Positions 1 through 9,114 of a stretch of 64,000 nucleotides of DNA are shown one piece after another; the first letter of the stretch is position 1; each line of letters starts with the position of its first letter. This DNA is from Mycolicibacterium fluoranthenivorans. GTDB taxonomy: Bacteria > Actinomycetota > Actinomycetes > Mycobacteriales > Mycobacteriaceae. The notes under the pieces were generated by a model that ran no database searches, was not told the origin of the DNA, and saw nothing but the letters and a program-made list of their open reading frames with translations. The DNA lies in NCBI RefSeq assembly GCF_011758805.1, contig NZ_JAANOW010000001.1:2790001-2854000 (forward strand), written 5' to 3'. A program made the translations under genes and the position numbers.

Positions 1-372
1 GGGATAGCTGGCGAGGTCGGGCCCCGGGTCCTCGCTGATCGACCCCTTCGCCGAGGTGGCCCAGCCACCGAGGTAGATGCCCTTGATGCCCATCCGTTTC
101 ATCACCACGGCCTGGCCGGGCGAGTAGGGGCCGAAGGTGGTGATGCTCTTCTTCTGGGCGAACAGTTCACGCAGGTACGGGAAGAAGGCCGTGGCGGCCT
201 CCCGCGCGACCGGGTAGTCCGACGGGATGGTGCCGCGTTGCTCGACGACTTGGCGCGCCGAGTAGAGCCGGGTGATGCCCTCGAAGCGCTCGCTGTCGAA
301 ATAGGCCTGGGTGGCTGCGACGTCATCGTCGAATGCCGAGGTGAAAGTCACGTTGTTTTCGATCGCGGTCAT
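1..372 (-). CDS. aceA: Isocitrate lyase, long ICL2-type (partial, N-terminal 124 residues)
   Basis: Isocitrate lyase cleaves isocitrate to succinate and glyoxylate in the glyoxylate shunt and also serves in the methylcitrate cycle. The visible residues contain [29 protein letters not shown] and [20 protein letters not shown], which match the beginning of the roughly 760-residue mycobacterial ICL2 rather than the about 430-residue ICL1. ATG at 372 is preceded by GAGGAG about 8 nt upstream. The gene runs off the left edge of the window, so the catalytic KKCGH region is not visible. Confidence 0.93.
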   Translation of the reverse strand, partial: MTAIENNVTFTSAFDDDVAATQAYFDSERFEGITRLYSARQVVEQRGTIPSDYPVAREAATAFFPYLRELFAQKKSITTFGPYSPGQAVVMKRMGIKGIYLGGWATSAKGSISEDPGPDLASYP

Positions 373-416
373 ATCAAGCGCTCCTCGTCGAGCTCGGGTC
401 TGGATCCATCATTGCC

Positions 417-428
417 GCCCGCGCGGGC
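417..428. terminator. GC palindrome downstream of adhA, weak terminator candidate
   Basis: GCCCGCGCGGGC is a perfect 12-bp palindrome in the 86-bp gap between adhA (stop at 459) and aceA (start at 372). It could act as a transcript-end structure for adhA, but no T-run follows, and short GC palindromes are common in this base composition. Confidence 0.2.
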
Positions 429-458
429 CGTCGGACCCAGTTCGCTGAATTCATCTGC

Positions 459-1475
459 TCAGCCGACACGCAACACCGCCGCACCGGCGATCCGCCCTGC
501 ACTCAGATCGTCCAGTGCGGCATCGGCCCGATCCAGCGGATACTCCGGACCGCTCACCTCGATGCGGTGCCGGCCGGCGAACGCCAGGAACTCGCGTGCG
601 TCGGTGCGGGTATTCGACGTCACCGAACGTACCTGGCGTTCCTGGAAAAGATGCCGCTCGTAGTTCAACACCGGGATGTCGGTGAGGTGGATCCCGGCGA
701 TGGACAGCGTGCCGCCCCGGTCGAGCGCCTCCAGCGCCGGCAACACCAATTCACCCACCGGCGCAAAGAGAATCGCCGAATCCAGGGGCACGGGCGGGCG
801 GTCCGCGGGGCCTTGTGCCGACGCGGCACCCAGTGCCATCGCGAGTTCCTGGGCTTGGTCACCCCGGGTCATCACATGCACCTCGGCGCCCTGGGCCAGG
901 GCCACCTGGGCGGTGATATGCGCGCTGCCGCCGAACCCATAGATACCCAGACGTCCGCCCGGTGGCAGGTCGGCGCGCAGCAGCGACCGGTAGCCGATGA
1001 TGCCCGCGCACACCAGCGGGGCCAGCTCGGCGTCGGTGTAGCCCGACGGCAATTGGTGCACATATGGCGCTGGTGCGGTGACGAATTCGGCGTACCCACC
1101 GTCGGCATCCCAGCCGGTGTAGCGGGATTGCGGGCACAGGTTCTCCCGGTCTGCCAGGCAGTACCGGCAGGAACCGCAGGTGTGCCGCAGCCAGGCCACG
1201 CCCACCCGGTCGCCGACGCCGAGGTCGGTGACCGCAGGTCCGATGGCCACCACCTCACCCACCACCTCGTGCCCGGGGGTGACCCGGGGCCGGTGCACCG
1301 GCAGATCACCCTCGGTGACGTGCAGGTCGGTGCGGCACACGCCGCAGGTGCGCACGGCGATCAGGACCTCATCACCCGCCGGCTCGGTGACGGGGGTGGT
1401 GACGAACTCCAGAGGTCGGGTGCCCAGCGGTCCGGGCTTGCGGACCTGCCAGGCCTGCATGGTCTGTACAGCCAT
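459..1475 (-). CDS. adhA: Zinc-dependent alcohol dehydrogenase, AdhA type
   Basis: Medium-chain NAD(P)-dependent alcohol dehydrogenase that interconverts alcohols and aldehydes in the cytoplasm. From the chosen start (338 residues) the catalytic zinc ligands C44, H69 (PGHE) and C156 are present. The structural zinc cysteines are C100, C103, C106 and C114, and the Rossmann motif YGFGGSAH is near residue 180. The protein resembles M. tuberculosis AdhA closely throughout. ATG at 1475 was chosen because homology begins there ([11 protein letters not shown]); upstream in-frame codons up to 1586 are low-quality sequence. An SDR remnant stops 4 nt upstream. Confidence 0.92.
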   Translation of the reverse strand: MAVQTMQAWQVRKPGPLGTRPLEFVTTPVTEPAGDEVLIAVRTCGVCRTDLHVTEGDLPVHRPRVTPGHEVVGEVVAIGPAVTDLGVGDRVGVAWLRHTCGSCRYCLADRENLCPQSRYTGWDADGGYAEFVTAPAPYVHQLPSGYTDAELAPLVCAGIIGYRSLLRADLPPGGRLGIYGFGGSAHITAQVALAQGAEVHVMTRGDQAQELAMALGAASAQGPADRPPVPLDSAILFAPVGELVLPALEALDRGGTLSIAGIHLTDIPVLNYERHLFQERQVRSVTSNTRTDAREFLAFAGRHRIEVSGPEYPLDRADAALDDLSAGRIAGAAVLRVG

Positions 1476-1479
1476 GGCG

Positions 1480-1693
1480 TCAAGCATGCCCCGGACCGCG
1501 GGCGAAGCGCCACAGGTAGCCCGGCAGCCGGCGCAGCGGCAGCGTCCGCGGCCAATCGTCGGTGCGGAAGAAGGCATCAGTGCCACCGTCGACGAAAATG
1601 ATGCTGCCGCAGAGGAAATCGGCGGAATCCGACAGCATGAAGCAGATCCAGTCGGCGAGCGGGGTCATGATCGCGCCCGGCGCCAGGCTTGCC
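1480..1693 (-). pseudogene. Short-chain dehydrogenase/reductase remnant (C-terminal fragment)
   Basis: This frame encodes [20 protein letters not shown] followed by [15 protein letters not shown]. That is the C-terminal cofactor and substrate strand region typical of SDR enzymes of the hydroxysteroid or carbonyl reductase type. The N-terminal TGxxxGIG and YxxxK motifs are absent. Only about 30 bp separate the fragment from the end of the next hydrolase gene, so some 190 N-terminal residues are missing. Upstream in-frame residues APGAIMTPL resemble the SDR PG-motif but directly abut the C-terminal part, so an internal deletion may also have occurred. The stop lies 4 nt before the adhA start, suggesting a former SDR-adhA operon. 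Confidence 0.7.
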
Positions 1694-1726
1694 GGCCTTG
1701 CGGTGTGGACAGGTCGTAGGTACCCG

Positions 1727-2563
1727 TCACCGGGCCAGGAACGCCAGCACGGTGCTCTCGAATGCGGCCTTGGCTTCGATCATCGCCCAGTGCCCGCAGT
1801 GCGGGAAGACGTGTAGTTCGGCATGCGGGATGGTGCGCATGGGGATCAGGGCCATGTCCAGGGGGCTGACCCGGTCGTCACGGCCCCAGGTCAGCAAGGT
1901 CGGCGCGGCCACCTTGTGCATCTGTGCCCACGGCATCGGCGCGTCGGCGGCCCGCATGGCCTTCATCATCCCGGCGAAGGCGGCCTTGCCGTACATCCGC
2001 CGTGCCGCGGCAAGGGTGTCGGGATCGGTGGCCAAGTGCCAGCGCTCCTCGATCAACTCCTCGGTCACCAGCCGCTCGTCGTACACCATCGAGCGCAGCC
2101 AATCGACCAGCCGCTGGCGGGTCGGATCCTCGGTGAACTCTTGCAGCAGGCGGATACCCTCGCTGGGGCCCGGGGAGAAGATATTGGTGCCGATACCACC
2201 GATGGTCACCAACTTGCCGACCCGCTCCGGGTGGTGGATGGCGAAGTTGATGCCGACGCCGCCGCCCATCGAGTTGCCGATGATGTCGGCCCGATCCACC
2301 CCGAGCGCGTCGAGGAACGGGGCCACCGCCGCCTGCGCCGTCACCATCGGGTGCCCGCGCACATCGGGGCTCACACCGAAGCCGGGAAACTCCAGGATCA
2401 GGCAACGGTGGTGCGCCGCGAACGCCGGCAGGATCCCCCGAAAGTTGCGCCAACCGGTGACACCCGGGCCGGAACCGTGCAGAAACAGCAGCACCGGCCC
2501 GCTGCCGCTGTCGTAATAGCGCAGCACACCCTGCGGTGTCTGAATCTCCCGTAGCTCGGTCAT
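1727..2563 (-). CDS. Alpha/beta hydrolase, C-C bond hydrolase (MhpC/HsaD-like) family
   Basis: A 278-residue cytoplasmic alpha/beta hydrolase. Visible features are the oxyanion HGSGPG motif at 30-34, nucleophile elbow GNSMGG with Ser98, an acid residue in WGRDDR (about 229-230) and catalytic His258 in HCGHWAMIE. The HGSGPGV and GNSMGGG wording is characteristic of meta-cleavage product hydrolases acting on aromatic or steroid ring-fission products. The actual substrate cannot be read from sequence. It is 20 nt downstream of the monooxygenase gene ending at 2584, so it may be cotranscribed with the two flavin monooxygenases. Confidence 0.85.
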   Translation of the reverse strand: MTELREIQTPQGVLRYYDSGSGPVLLFLHGSGPGVTGWRNFRGILPAFAAHHRCLILEFPGFGVSPDVRGHPMVTAQAAVAPFLDALGVDRADIIGNSMGGGVGINFAIHHPERVGKLVTIGGIGTNIFSPGPSEGIRLLQEFTEDPTRQRLVDWLRSMVYDERLVTEELIEERWHLATDPDTLAAARRMYGKAAFAGMMKAMRAADAPMPWAQMHKVAAPTLLTWGRDDRVSPLDMALIPMRTIPHAELHVFPHCGHWAMIEAKAAFESTVLAFLAR

Positions 2564-2583
2564 ACCCCCAACATAGGAGGTGG

Positions 2584-3948
2584 CTAGCTGGCCCGGGACT
2601 GCCGGGCGGGCTCGGCCAGACCCAGGTGATCGCGCAGCGTGGTGCCCGTGTAGTCGGCGCGGAACACGCCGCGCTCCTGAAGCAACGGCACCACCGTGTC
2701 GACGAACGGGTCGAGTCCGCCCGGGGTCACGTGCGGGACAAGGATGAACCCGTCGCTCGCGTCGGACTGCACCAGGTGGTTGATCGACTCGGCGACAGTG
2801 GCAGGCGATCCGATGAAGCTCTGTCGCCCGGTCACCTCGACGATGAGCTCACGGGTGGTGATGTTCTCGGCTTCGGCCTTGGCGCGCCATTCGTTGGCGA
2901 CGGCGACGGGGTCCCGGTGCATCCGCACACTGGCCCGGCCCTTGGCGATGGTGTTCTCGCCGACGAGCGGGTCCACCGAGGGCAGCGGGCCGTCCGGGTC
3001 GTGGTCGGACAGATCGCGATTCCACAGCTGCTCAAGGAATTTGATGGCCGTGGCGGGGCTGACCTGGGCCAGCCGCACCTCGTGGGCGATCTCGGCGGCC
3101 TCGGCATCGGTATCGCCGAGGATGAACGTGGCCGCGGGCAGGATGAGCAGCTGTTCGTGGCTGCGGCCGTATCTCGCCAGCCGGCCCTTCACATCGGTGT
3201 AGAAGGCCTGACCGTCCTCCAAGGTGCCGTGGCGCGAGAAGATGGCATCCGCCGACGACGCGGCGAACTCGCGGCCGTGATCGGAGTCGCCGGCCTGGAA
3301 GATGACCGGCCTGCCCTGCGGGCTGCGCGGCACGTTGAACCGGCCGCTGATATCGAAATGCTGGTCGGCGTAGGAGAATGCGCCGGCCTGCGGATCGGCG
3401 AGGAACACCCCGCGCTCCTTGTCGGCGACCACCTCGCCGCCGTGCCAGGAGTCGAACAGGGTGTGCGCCGCGCGCAGGAAGCTCTCGGCCCGGGAGTACC
3501 GCCGATCCTCGGCGAGATAGCCGCCGCGGCGGAAGTTCTCCCCGGTGAAGGCGTCCCAGGATGTCACGACGTTCCAGGCGGCACGGCCGTCGGACAGGTG
3601 GTCCAACGACGCGAATTGCCGCGCCACCTCATAGGGTTCGTTGAACGTCGAGTTGATGGTGCCGGTCAGGCCGAGCCGGTCGGTCACCGCGGCGAGCGCG
3701 GCCAGCACCGTGAAGGTGTCCGGCCGGCCCACCACATCGAGGTCGTAGATCAACCCGTTCTGTTCGCGCAGCCGCAGCCCCTCGGCCAGGAACAGGAAGT
3801 CGAACTTGCCGCGCTCGGCGGTCTGGGCGAAATGCACGAATGAGCTGAACTCGATGTGGCTGCCGGAGGCGGGGTCGCTCCAGACGGTGGTGTTGTTGAC
3901 ACCGGGGAAGTGGGCGGCCAGGTGAATCTGCTTGACGGGCTTGCTCAT
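2584..3948 (-). CDS. FMN-dependent monooxygenase, NtaA/SnaA/DszA family
   Basis: A luciferase-like monooxygenase of 454 residues, the usual length for the nitrilotriacetate/dibenzothiophene-sulfone monooxygenase family, which uses FMNH2 supplied by a separate reductase. Diagnostic segments are GSHIEFSSFVHFAQTAERGK, TINSTFNEPYEVARQFASLD and GRAAWNVVTSWD. ATG at 3948 follows the TAG stop of the preceding monooxygenase gene with no intervening base, so the two are translationally coupled. No flavin reductase gene lies next to them. The substrate is unknown; sulfur or nitrogen scavenging from organic compounds is typical of the family. Confidence 0.88.
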   Translation of the reverse strand: MSKPVKQIHLAAHFPGVNNTTVWSDPASGSHIEFSSFVHFAQTAERGKFDFLFLAEGLRLREQNGLIYDLDVVGRPDTFTVLAALAAVTDRLGLTGTINSTFNEPYEVARQFASLDHLSDGRAAWNVVTSWDAFTGENFRRGGYLAEDRRYSRAESFLRAAHTLFDSWHGGEVVADKERGVFLADPQAGAFSYADQHFDISGRFNVPRSPQGRPVIFQAGDSDHGREFAASSADAIFSRHGTLEDGQAFYTDVKGRLARYGRSHEQLLILPAATFILGDTDAEAAEIAHEVRLAQVSPATAIKFLEQLWNRDLSDHDPDGPLPSVDPLVGENTIAKGRASVRMHRDPVAVANEWRAKAEAENITTRELIVEVTGRQSFIGSPATVAESINHLVQSDASDGFILVPHVTPGGLDPFVDTVVPLLQERGVFRADYTGTTLRDHLGLAEPARQSRAS

Positions 3949-5115
3949 CTAGACTCCTGCGTACCGGTTGGCGGGGCGCGACAAGCCGAGCAGGTCGCGC
4001 AGCGTGGAACCCTGGTAGTGGTCCCGGAACACCCCACGGCGGCGCAGTTCTGGGACCAGCGTGTCGGTGATCTGCGTCAGGTCGTGCGGCAGGGTGGCCG
4101 GGCGCAGCCGGAATCCGGCCGCGCCGGCGGCATGCCACTGCTGCAGAAGATCTGCCAATTCGGCTGCAGTGCCGACGAATATCTCGGCGTCACTGCGGTA
4201 TTCGGCACCGAGCCGCTCATCGAGGCGGGCTTTGCGGGCGTGGGCCGCCGCGGAGGTGTCGGCGAGGAACACCACCAGATCGGCGAACACCCGGACCGGG
4301 GCCAGCCCCGCGGGCCGCTGCGCGGCGATGGTATCCACCAGGGCGGCGGTCTCGTCGGTGCTGTGCGGGGTGACGAACCCCAGATCGGTGCCGCCGGCGA
4401 TCAACTGATACACGGGGTCGACATGCCCCAGCGCGGCCACGATCGGTTGGCCCTGCGGTGGGCGGGGGGTGATGGACGGCCCCTTGACCGAGAAGTGTGT
4501 GCCTTCGAAATCGATGTAGTGCAGCTTGTTCCGGTCGATGAACCGTCCGGTGCGGACATCGCGGATCTCGGCGTCGTCCTCCCAGCTGTCCCAGAGCCGG
4601 CGTAGCACCTCGATGTAGTCGGCGGCCTCACCGATCAGATCGTCGGTCAGGGCGGGGGAGCGTTCACCTATCACGCGCCGTCCGAAATGCCCGGCGGCCT
4701 CGGGGCTCGCCGAGATCTGCACCCGGACGCCGGCCCGGCCGGAACTCACGTAGTCCAGCGTGGCGATGGCCTTGGACAGGTGGAACGGCTCGGTGTGGGT
4801 GGTGATCGCGGTGGGGATCAGGCCGATGTGCCGGGTGGTGGGGGCCACCCGGGAGGCGATCAGGACCGCGTCGAGTCGGCCGCGCACCCGGTCGGTGCGT
4901 TCGTCGGAGCGCCAGGGATGGTCGGACTGCAGGGCCAGACCGTCCTCGAAGGTGACCAGGTCCAGCAGCCCCCGTTCGGCAGTGCCGACCAGATCGGCCC
5001 AGTGCCCGGCGGTGAGCAGGTCATGGGGGCGGGCGTCGGGCTCACGCCAGGCCGCCGGATGCCATCCCGTGCCGTCCAGGGCGACGGCGAGATGGATGAG
5101 GTCTGGATCGGGCAC
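3949..5115 (-). CDS. LLM-class flavin-dependent monooxygenase, paralogue of the next gene
   Basis: A 388-residue luciferase-like flavin monooxygenase. It shares the C-terminal pattern LRRRGVFRDHYQGSTLRDLL with its neighbour's LLQERGVFRADYTGTTLRDHL, so the two are related members of one superfamily. Typical features are the RGLLDLVTFEDGLALQS strand and the GRAGVRVQISAS segment. GTG at 5115 was chosen because GGAAAGCGAGA lies upstream and similarity starts at PDPDLIHLAVALDGTG; an in-frame ATG at 5238 would add an unlikely leader. Its stop abuts the start of the next gene. Confidence 0.82.
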   Translation of the reverse strand: MPDPDLIHLAVALDGTGWHPAAWREPDARPHDLLTAGHWADLVGTAERGLLDLVTFEDGLALQSDHPWRSDERTDRVRGRLDAVLIASRVAPTTRHIGLIPTAITTHTEPFHLSKAIATLDYVSSGRAGVRVQISASPEAAGHFGRRVIGERSPALTDDLIGEAADYIEVLRRLWDSWEDDAEIRDVRTGRFIDRNKLHYIDFEGTHFSVKGPSITPRPPQGQPIVAALGHVDPVYQLIAGGTDLGFVTPHSTDETAALVDTIAAQRPAGLAPVRVFADLVVFLADTSAAAHARKARLDERLGAEYRSDAEIFVGTAAELADLLQQWHAAGAAGFRLRPATLPHDLTQITDTLVPELRRRGVFRDHYQGSTLRDLLGLSRPANRYAGV

Positions 5116-5348
5116 AGTGTCTCGCTTTCCTATCCGGTTCTCACCGACAACGCGCACACCGGGAAGGCCATTCCACGCCGCTGTTGCCGGCCCGTCCAGT
5201 CTCCGGTGCTGTCCTGGGGGTTCAAGGGATCGGCGCACGCTGATGCCAATGGCCCGGAGGTGGCGCTGAGCCGGCCGGGCGGAGCGGCTGAGCGATGCAG
5301 GTCAGCGGCCCAAGGTGTGCGCGTGCTTGGATTGGGTATGGGTTACCG
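5116..5348. promoter_or_regulatory. Divergent intergenic region, monooxygenase pair versus EEP gene
   Basis: A 233-bp gap with starts facing outward on both sides, so promoters in both directions must lie here. On the plus strand TATGGG at 5337-5342, followed by 6 nt and ATG, resembles a weak leaderless -10. No convincing operator palindrome is visible. Confidence 0.35.
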
Positions 5349-6158
5349 ATGAGGGTAGGCACTTTCAACATCCTGCACGGGCGAAGACCCGGCGGCGCGG
5401 TGGACGTGGATGCCTTTGCCGATTGCATCCGAGCCTTGGATGTCGACCTGCTGGCGCTGCAAGAGGTCGACGTCGACCAGCCCCGCTCGGGGCGGGCGGA
5501 TCTGACGGCGGTGGCCGCCGACGCGATGGGGGCTGTGGCCCATCGGTTCGCGGCCACGATCTCCGGTACGCCCGGGGCCGTGTGGGCGGCGGCGACCGGG
5601 GATGAGCAACCGGGCGCGACCGCCTACGGCGTCGCCCTGCTGTCGCGTTACCCGGTGCGCGACTGGCATGTCGTCTACCCGCCCCGGATCCCGTTCCGCT
5701 TTCCGGCGTACCTGCCGGGCACGCGCCGGGTGATGCTGATGGATGAGGAGCCGCGGGTCGCCATCGCCGGATGTTTCGACACCCCGCTGGGGGAGGTCAC
5801 CGCGGCCAGCACCCATCTCAGCTTCGTCCCGGGCTGGAATCGCTTTCAGCTGCGTCGGCTGTGCCGTGAGTTGTCCGCGTTACCGGGCCCGCGCCTGCTG
5901 CTCGGCGATCTGAACCAGCCCGTGGCGGCGGCCGCCCGATGGTCGGGTATGCGGTCACTGGCCGCCGCTCGCACCTTCCCGGCGCATCGGCCCACCCGCC
6001 AGCTCGATCATCTGCTGACCGACCATCCGCGGCTGCGAGCGCGGCGTTGCAGCACACCGGAATTACCGATCTCCGACCACCGGCCGATGGTGCTCGAACT
6101 GGAGCTCGCGGAAAACGTGCCGGCGCAGAGTCACGCGCTGGCAAACGAAGGAGAATGA
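5349..6158 (+). CDS. Endonuclease/exonuclease/phosphatase (EEP) family hydrolase
   Basis: A metal-dependent phosphoesterase of 269 residues with the full EEP signature: Glu39 in LALQEVD, His156 in STHLS, GDLNQ with Asp187 and Asn189, Asp220-His221, and Asp243-His244 in SDHRP. Such enzymes cut phosphodiesters or phosphomonoesters in nucleic acids, lipids or inositol phosphates. No signal peptide is visible, so it is probably cytoplasmic. ATG at 5349 begins the core strand MRVGTFNILHG. The substrate is undetermined. Confidence 0.85.
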   Translation: MRVGTFNILHGRRPGGAVDVDAFADCIRALDVDLLALQEVDVDQPRSGRADLTAVAADAMGAVAHRFAATISGTPGAVWAAATGDEQPGATAYGVALLSRYPVRDWHVVYPPRIPFRFPAYLPGTRRVMLMDEEPRVAIAGCFDTPLGEVTAASTHLSFVPGWNRFQLRRLCRELSALPGPRLLLGDLNQPVAAAARWSGMRSLAAARTFPAHRPTRQLDHLLTDHPRLRARRCSTPELPISDHRPMVLELELAENVPAQSHALANEGE

Positions 6159-6159
6159 G

Positions 6160-6234
6160 ATGGCCAAGCACCGGGCGGACGCGATCGACGCCGGGGAGTC
6201 GGGAGCAGAGGCGCGCAGCGCACAATCCGACTGA
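6160..6234 (+). CDS. Possible 24-residue small protein downstream of the EEP gene
   Basis: ATG at 6160 lies 1 nt after the EEP stop and is preceded by a good ribosome binding site (AAGGAG) inside the EEP 3' end. The peptide is MAKHRADAIDAGESGAEARS followed by four more residues and TGA. It is hydrophilic with no recognisable domain. The only support is the binding site and tight spacing, so it may be chance. Confidence 0.3.
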   Translation: MAKHRADAIDAGESGAEARSAQSD

Positions 6235-6259
6235 GCACCAAAGCAATTCATCGCAGCCG

Positions 6260-6592
6260 TCAGTGCGGGAACGTGAAGACCAGCACGAGGACGGCGACCA
6301 CGATGACCATCCAGGCCGCCAGCGGCACCAGTACACCGCCGCGCCGGCGTGCGGTGACGAACGACGCCACCACCGCCAGCCCGGCGACGGCCGGTACCCC
6401 GTACTGAATGAGGCTGAACCCGAGGGTGTTCAGACGCGTGCAGTCGGGCTCACTGCAGCCCGCGGTGCCGAGTACCTGCATGTAGGCGAACCCGACCACC
6501 GCGGCTGCAGCGGGGATGGTTGCCAGGGCGAGCACCCAGTTGAGCACAGGTGACTTATCGGTCGACTCCGCCGATGAACTGGGTGACGCCAT
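6260..6592 (-). CDS. Small three-helix membrane protein
   Basis: A 110-residue protein with predicted transmembrane helices near residues 17-40, 58-80 and 88-108. An extracytoplasmic loop carries two cysteines (C46 and C51, GCSEPDC) that could form a disulfide, and the N-terminus is Ser-rich. An RRR stretch after helix 2 supports a cytoplasmic loop there. No family was recognised. It is downstream of phosphoketolase on the same strand, separated by a strong hairpin, so it is probably a separate transcription unit. A GGAGGA ribosome binding site precedes the ATG. Confidence 0.7.
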   Translation of the reverse strand: MASPSSSAESTDKSPVLNWVLALATIPAAAAVVGFAYMQVLGTAGCSEPDCTRLNTLGFSLIQYGVPAVAGLAVVASFVTARRRGGVLVPLAAWMVIVVAVLVLVFTFPH

Positions 6593-6641
6593 GGTTCCTC
6601 CTGTGATGGTCCGAAATTACTTCCAGATCAACAGATCCTGG

Positions 6642-6679
6642 CCACGGTTCGGACTCCCGGGGACTACCCGGGGCCGTGG
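6642..6679. terminator. Nested GC hairpin downstream of phosphoketolase
   Basis: An outer stem CCACGG (6642-6647) pairs with CCGTGG (6674-6679), and an inner stem CCCGGG (6656-6661) pairs with CCCGGG (6667-6672) around a 5-nt loop. It lies 12 nt beyond the phosphoketolase stop. There is no T-tract, as is usual for mycobacterial terminator-like hairpins. Confidence 0.55.
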
Positions 6680-6690
6680 AGAGGGAAACG

Positions 6691-9072
6691 TCAGATCTCG
6701 CGCTGCCAGGTCCAGCCGGTGATCGCGGGGTCGTCCTCGCCGTGTTCGCGGGTGTAGTGCTTGGCGGCCAGACGTGCGTCGACCATCTCCTGGCGCAGAC
6801 CGGCGGCCGCGCTGCCCAATCCGGGTACCCGGTCGATGACATCCATCACGAGATGGAACCGGTCGAGGTCGTTGAGCATCACCATGTCGAACGGCGTCGT
6901 GGTGGTACCGCGCTCCTTGAACCCGCGCACATGCAGCTGAGCATGGTTGGTGTGCCGGTAGGTCAGCCGGTGAATCAACCACGGATAGCCGTGGTAGGCG
7001 AAGATGATCGGCTTGTCGGTGGTGAACAGCGCGTCGAACTCGTGATCGGGCAGCCCGTGCGGATGCTCGGATTCGGGCTGCAGCCGCATGATGTCGACGA
7101 CATTGACCACCCGCACCCCGAGGTCGGGCAGCCGGCGGCGCAGGATGTCGGCGGCCGCCAGGGTCTCCAGGGTGGGGACGTCACCCGCGCACGCCAGCAC
7201 CACATCGGGCTCGCCCAAGCCATTCCCCGGGGTGGAGGAACTGGCCCACTCCCAGATCCCCGCGCCGCGGGTGCAATGCGCGACAGCCTCATCCATCGTC
7301 AGGTAGGTCAAGGCGGGCTGTTTGCCCGCCACGATCACGTTCACGTACTGGCGGCTGCGCAGGCAGTGGTCCCCGACCGCGAGCAGGGTGTTGGCGTCCG
7401 GCGGCAGGTACACCCGGACCACCTCGGGGCGTTTGTTGGCGACATGGTCGATGAAACCGGGATCCTGGTGTGAGGCGCCGTTGTGGTCCTGGCGCCAGAC
7501 ATGCGATGTCAGAAGATAATTCAGCGATGCCACCGGGCGCCGCCAGTCCAGATGTGCGCTGCTGGTCAGCCATTTGGCGTGCTGGTTGACCATGGAATCG
7601 ACGATGTGGACGAAAGCCTCGTAGCAGTTGAACAATCCGTGCCGCCCGGTGAGCAGGTAGCCCTCCAGCCAACCCTGGCACAGGTGTTCGGACAGCACCT
7701 CCATCACCCGTCCGCTCGACGCGAGATGCTCGTCGTCTTCGGAGATGTCCGCCAGCCAGACCTTGTCGGTGGTCTCGAACACCGCCGACAGCCGGTTGGA
7801 CGCGGTCTCGTCGGGTCCCATCAGGCGGAAGTTGTCGGGGTTACGCGCGATCACATCGCGCAGGAAGGTGCCCAGTACTCGGGTGGCCTCCGCCGACTCG
7901 GTGGCGGGTGAGCTCACCTCGACCGCGTAGTCGTGCATCGGCGGCAGGTCGAGATCGCGCAACAGCACACCGCCGTTGGCGTGCGGGTTGGCCCCCATCC
8001 GGCGGGTGCCCACCGGCGCCAGCGCCCGCAGTTCGGGCAGCAGCGCACCGGTGTCGTCGAACAGTTCTTCGGGACGGTAACTGCGCAACCAGGTTTCCAG
8101 CGCGGCCCGGTGCGCGGGATTGGTGCGGGTTTCGGCCAGCGGCACCTGATGGGATCGCCAGGTGCCCTCCACCTTCACGCCGTCGACCTCGGCCGGGCCG
8201 GTCCAGCCCTTCGGTGTGCGCAGGATGATCATCGGCCACAGCGGCCGGCCCACCTCACCGTCTTCCCGCGACGCCCGCTGGATGGCGCCGATCTGGTCGA
8301 AGGCCTCGTCCAGCGCCGCCGCCAGCTGCTGGTGCACGTCTGCGGGCTCATCACCGGCCACGGTGATCGGGATGTAGCCGTAGCCGGTGAACAGCGATTC
8401 CAGCTCTTGCTGCGGAATCCGCGCCAGCACTGTGGGATTGGCGATCTTGTAGCCGTTGAGATGCAGGATGGGCAGCACCGCCCCGTCGCGGACCGGGTCG
8501 AGGAACTTGTTGGAATGCCAACTCGCTGCCAGCGGTCCGGTCTCGGCCTCGCCGTCGCCCACGACGGCCGCCACCACCAGGTCGGGATTGTCGAAAGCGG
8601 CGCCGAAGGCATGTACGAGCGCATAACCGAGCTCGCCGCCCTCGTGGATGGAGCCGGGTGTCTCTGCCGCGACGTGACTGGGGATGCCACCGGGAAACGA
8701 GAACTGCCGGAACAGTTTCCGCAACCCCTCGGCGTCCTGGCCGATGCCGGTGTACACCTCGCTGTAGGTGCCCTCGAGGTAGGTGTTGGCCACCAGTCCC
8801 GGGCCGCCGTGCCCGGGACCGGTGACGAACACCACATCGGAGTCGCGGTGCCGGATCACCCGGTTCAGGTGCGCGTAGAGCAGGTTGAGCCCGGGGGTGG
8901 TGCCCCAGTGCCCCAGCAGCCGAGGTTTGACGTGTTCGGGCTGCAGTGGTTCGCGCAGCAGCGGATTGTCCAGCAGGTAGATCTGACCCACCGACAGATA
9001 GTTGGCGGCACGCCAGTATGCATCCAGCTGGGTGAGCTCGGCATCAGAGAGGGGTGCGGTGGTGGTGGTCAT
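6691..9072 (-). CDS. xfp: Phosphoketolase (xylulose-5-phosphate/fructose-6-phosphate type)
   Basis: A thiamine-diphosphate enzyme of 793 residues (family length about 790-830) that splits xylulose 5-phosphate or fructose 6-phosphate with phosphate into acetyl phosphate plus glyceraldehyde 3-phosphate or erythrose 4-phosphate. Visible motifs are [10 protein letters not shown] (54-63), GPGHGGPG (85-92), the TPP/Mg motif beginning [19 protein letters not shown] (172-190) and the [10 protein letters not shown] segment. It lies 42 nt downstream of glycogen phosphorylase on the same strand, so the pair can route glycogen-derived hexose phosphate to acetyl phosphate. No acetate kinase or phosphotransacetylase gene is adjacent. 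Confidence 0.95.
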   Translation of the reverse strand: MTTTTAPLSDAELTQLDAYWRAANYLSVGQIYLLDNPLLREPLQPEHVKPRLLGHWGTTPGLNLLYAHLNRVIRHRDSDVVFVTGPGHGGPGLVANTYLEGTYSEVYTGIGQDAEGLRKLFRQFSFPGGIPSHVAAETPGSIHEGGELGYALVHAFGAAFDNPDLVVAAVVGDGEAETGPLAASWHSNKFLDPVRDGAVLPILHLNGYKIANPTVLARIPQQELESLFTGYGYIPITVAGDEPADVHQQLAAALDEAFDQIGAIQRASREDGEVGRPLWPMIILRTPKGWTGPAEVDGVKVEGTWRSHQVPLAETRTNPAHRAALETWLRSYRPEELFDDTGALLPELRALAPVGTRRMGANPHANGGVLLRDLDLPPMHDYAVEVSSPATESAEATRVLGTFLRDVIARNPDNFRLMGPDETASNRLSAVFETTDKVWLADISEDDEHLASSGRVMEVLSEHLCQGWLEGYLLTGRHGLFNCYEAFVHIVDSMVNQHAKWLTSSAHLDWRRPVASLNYLLTSHVWRQDHNGASHQDPGFIDHVANKRPEVVRVYLPPDANTLLAVGDHCLRSRQYVNVIVAGKQPALTYLTMDEAVAHCTRGAGIWEWASSSTPGNGLGEPDVVLACAGDVPTLETLAAADILRRRLPDLGVRVVNVVDIMRLQPESEHPHGLPDHEFDALFTTDKPIIFAYHGYPWLIHRLTYRHTNHAQLHVRGFKERGTTTTPFDMVMLNDLDRFHLVMDVIDRVPGLGSAAAGLRQEMVDARLAAKHYTREHGEDDPAITGWTWQREI

Positions 9073-9114
9073 AACTACCGGCTTACCAGTTATCTACGAG
9101 TGCTCGACAGGGGA

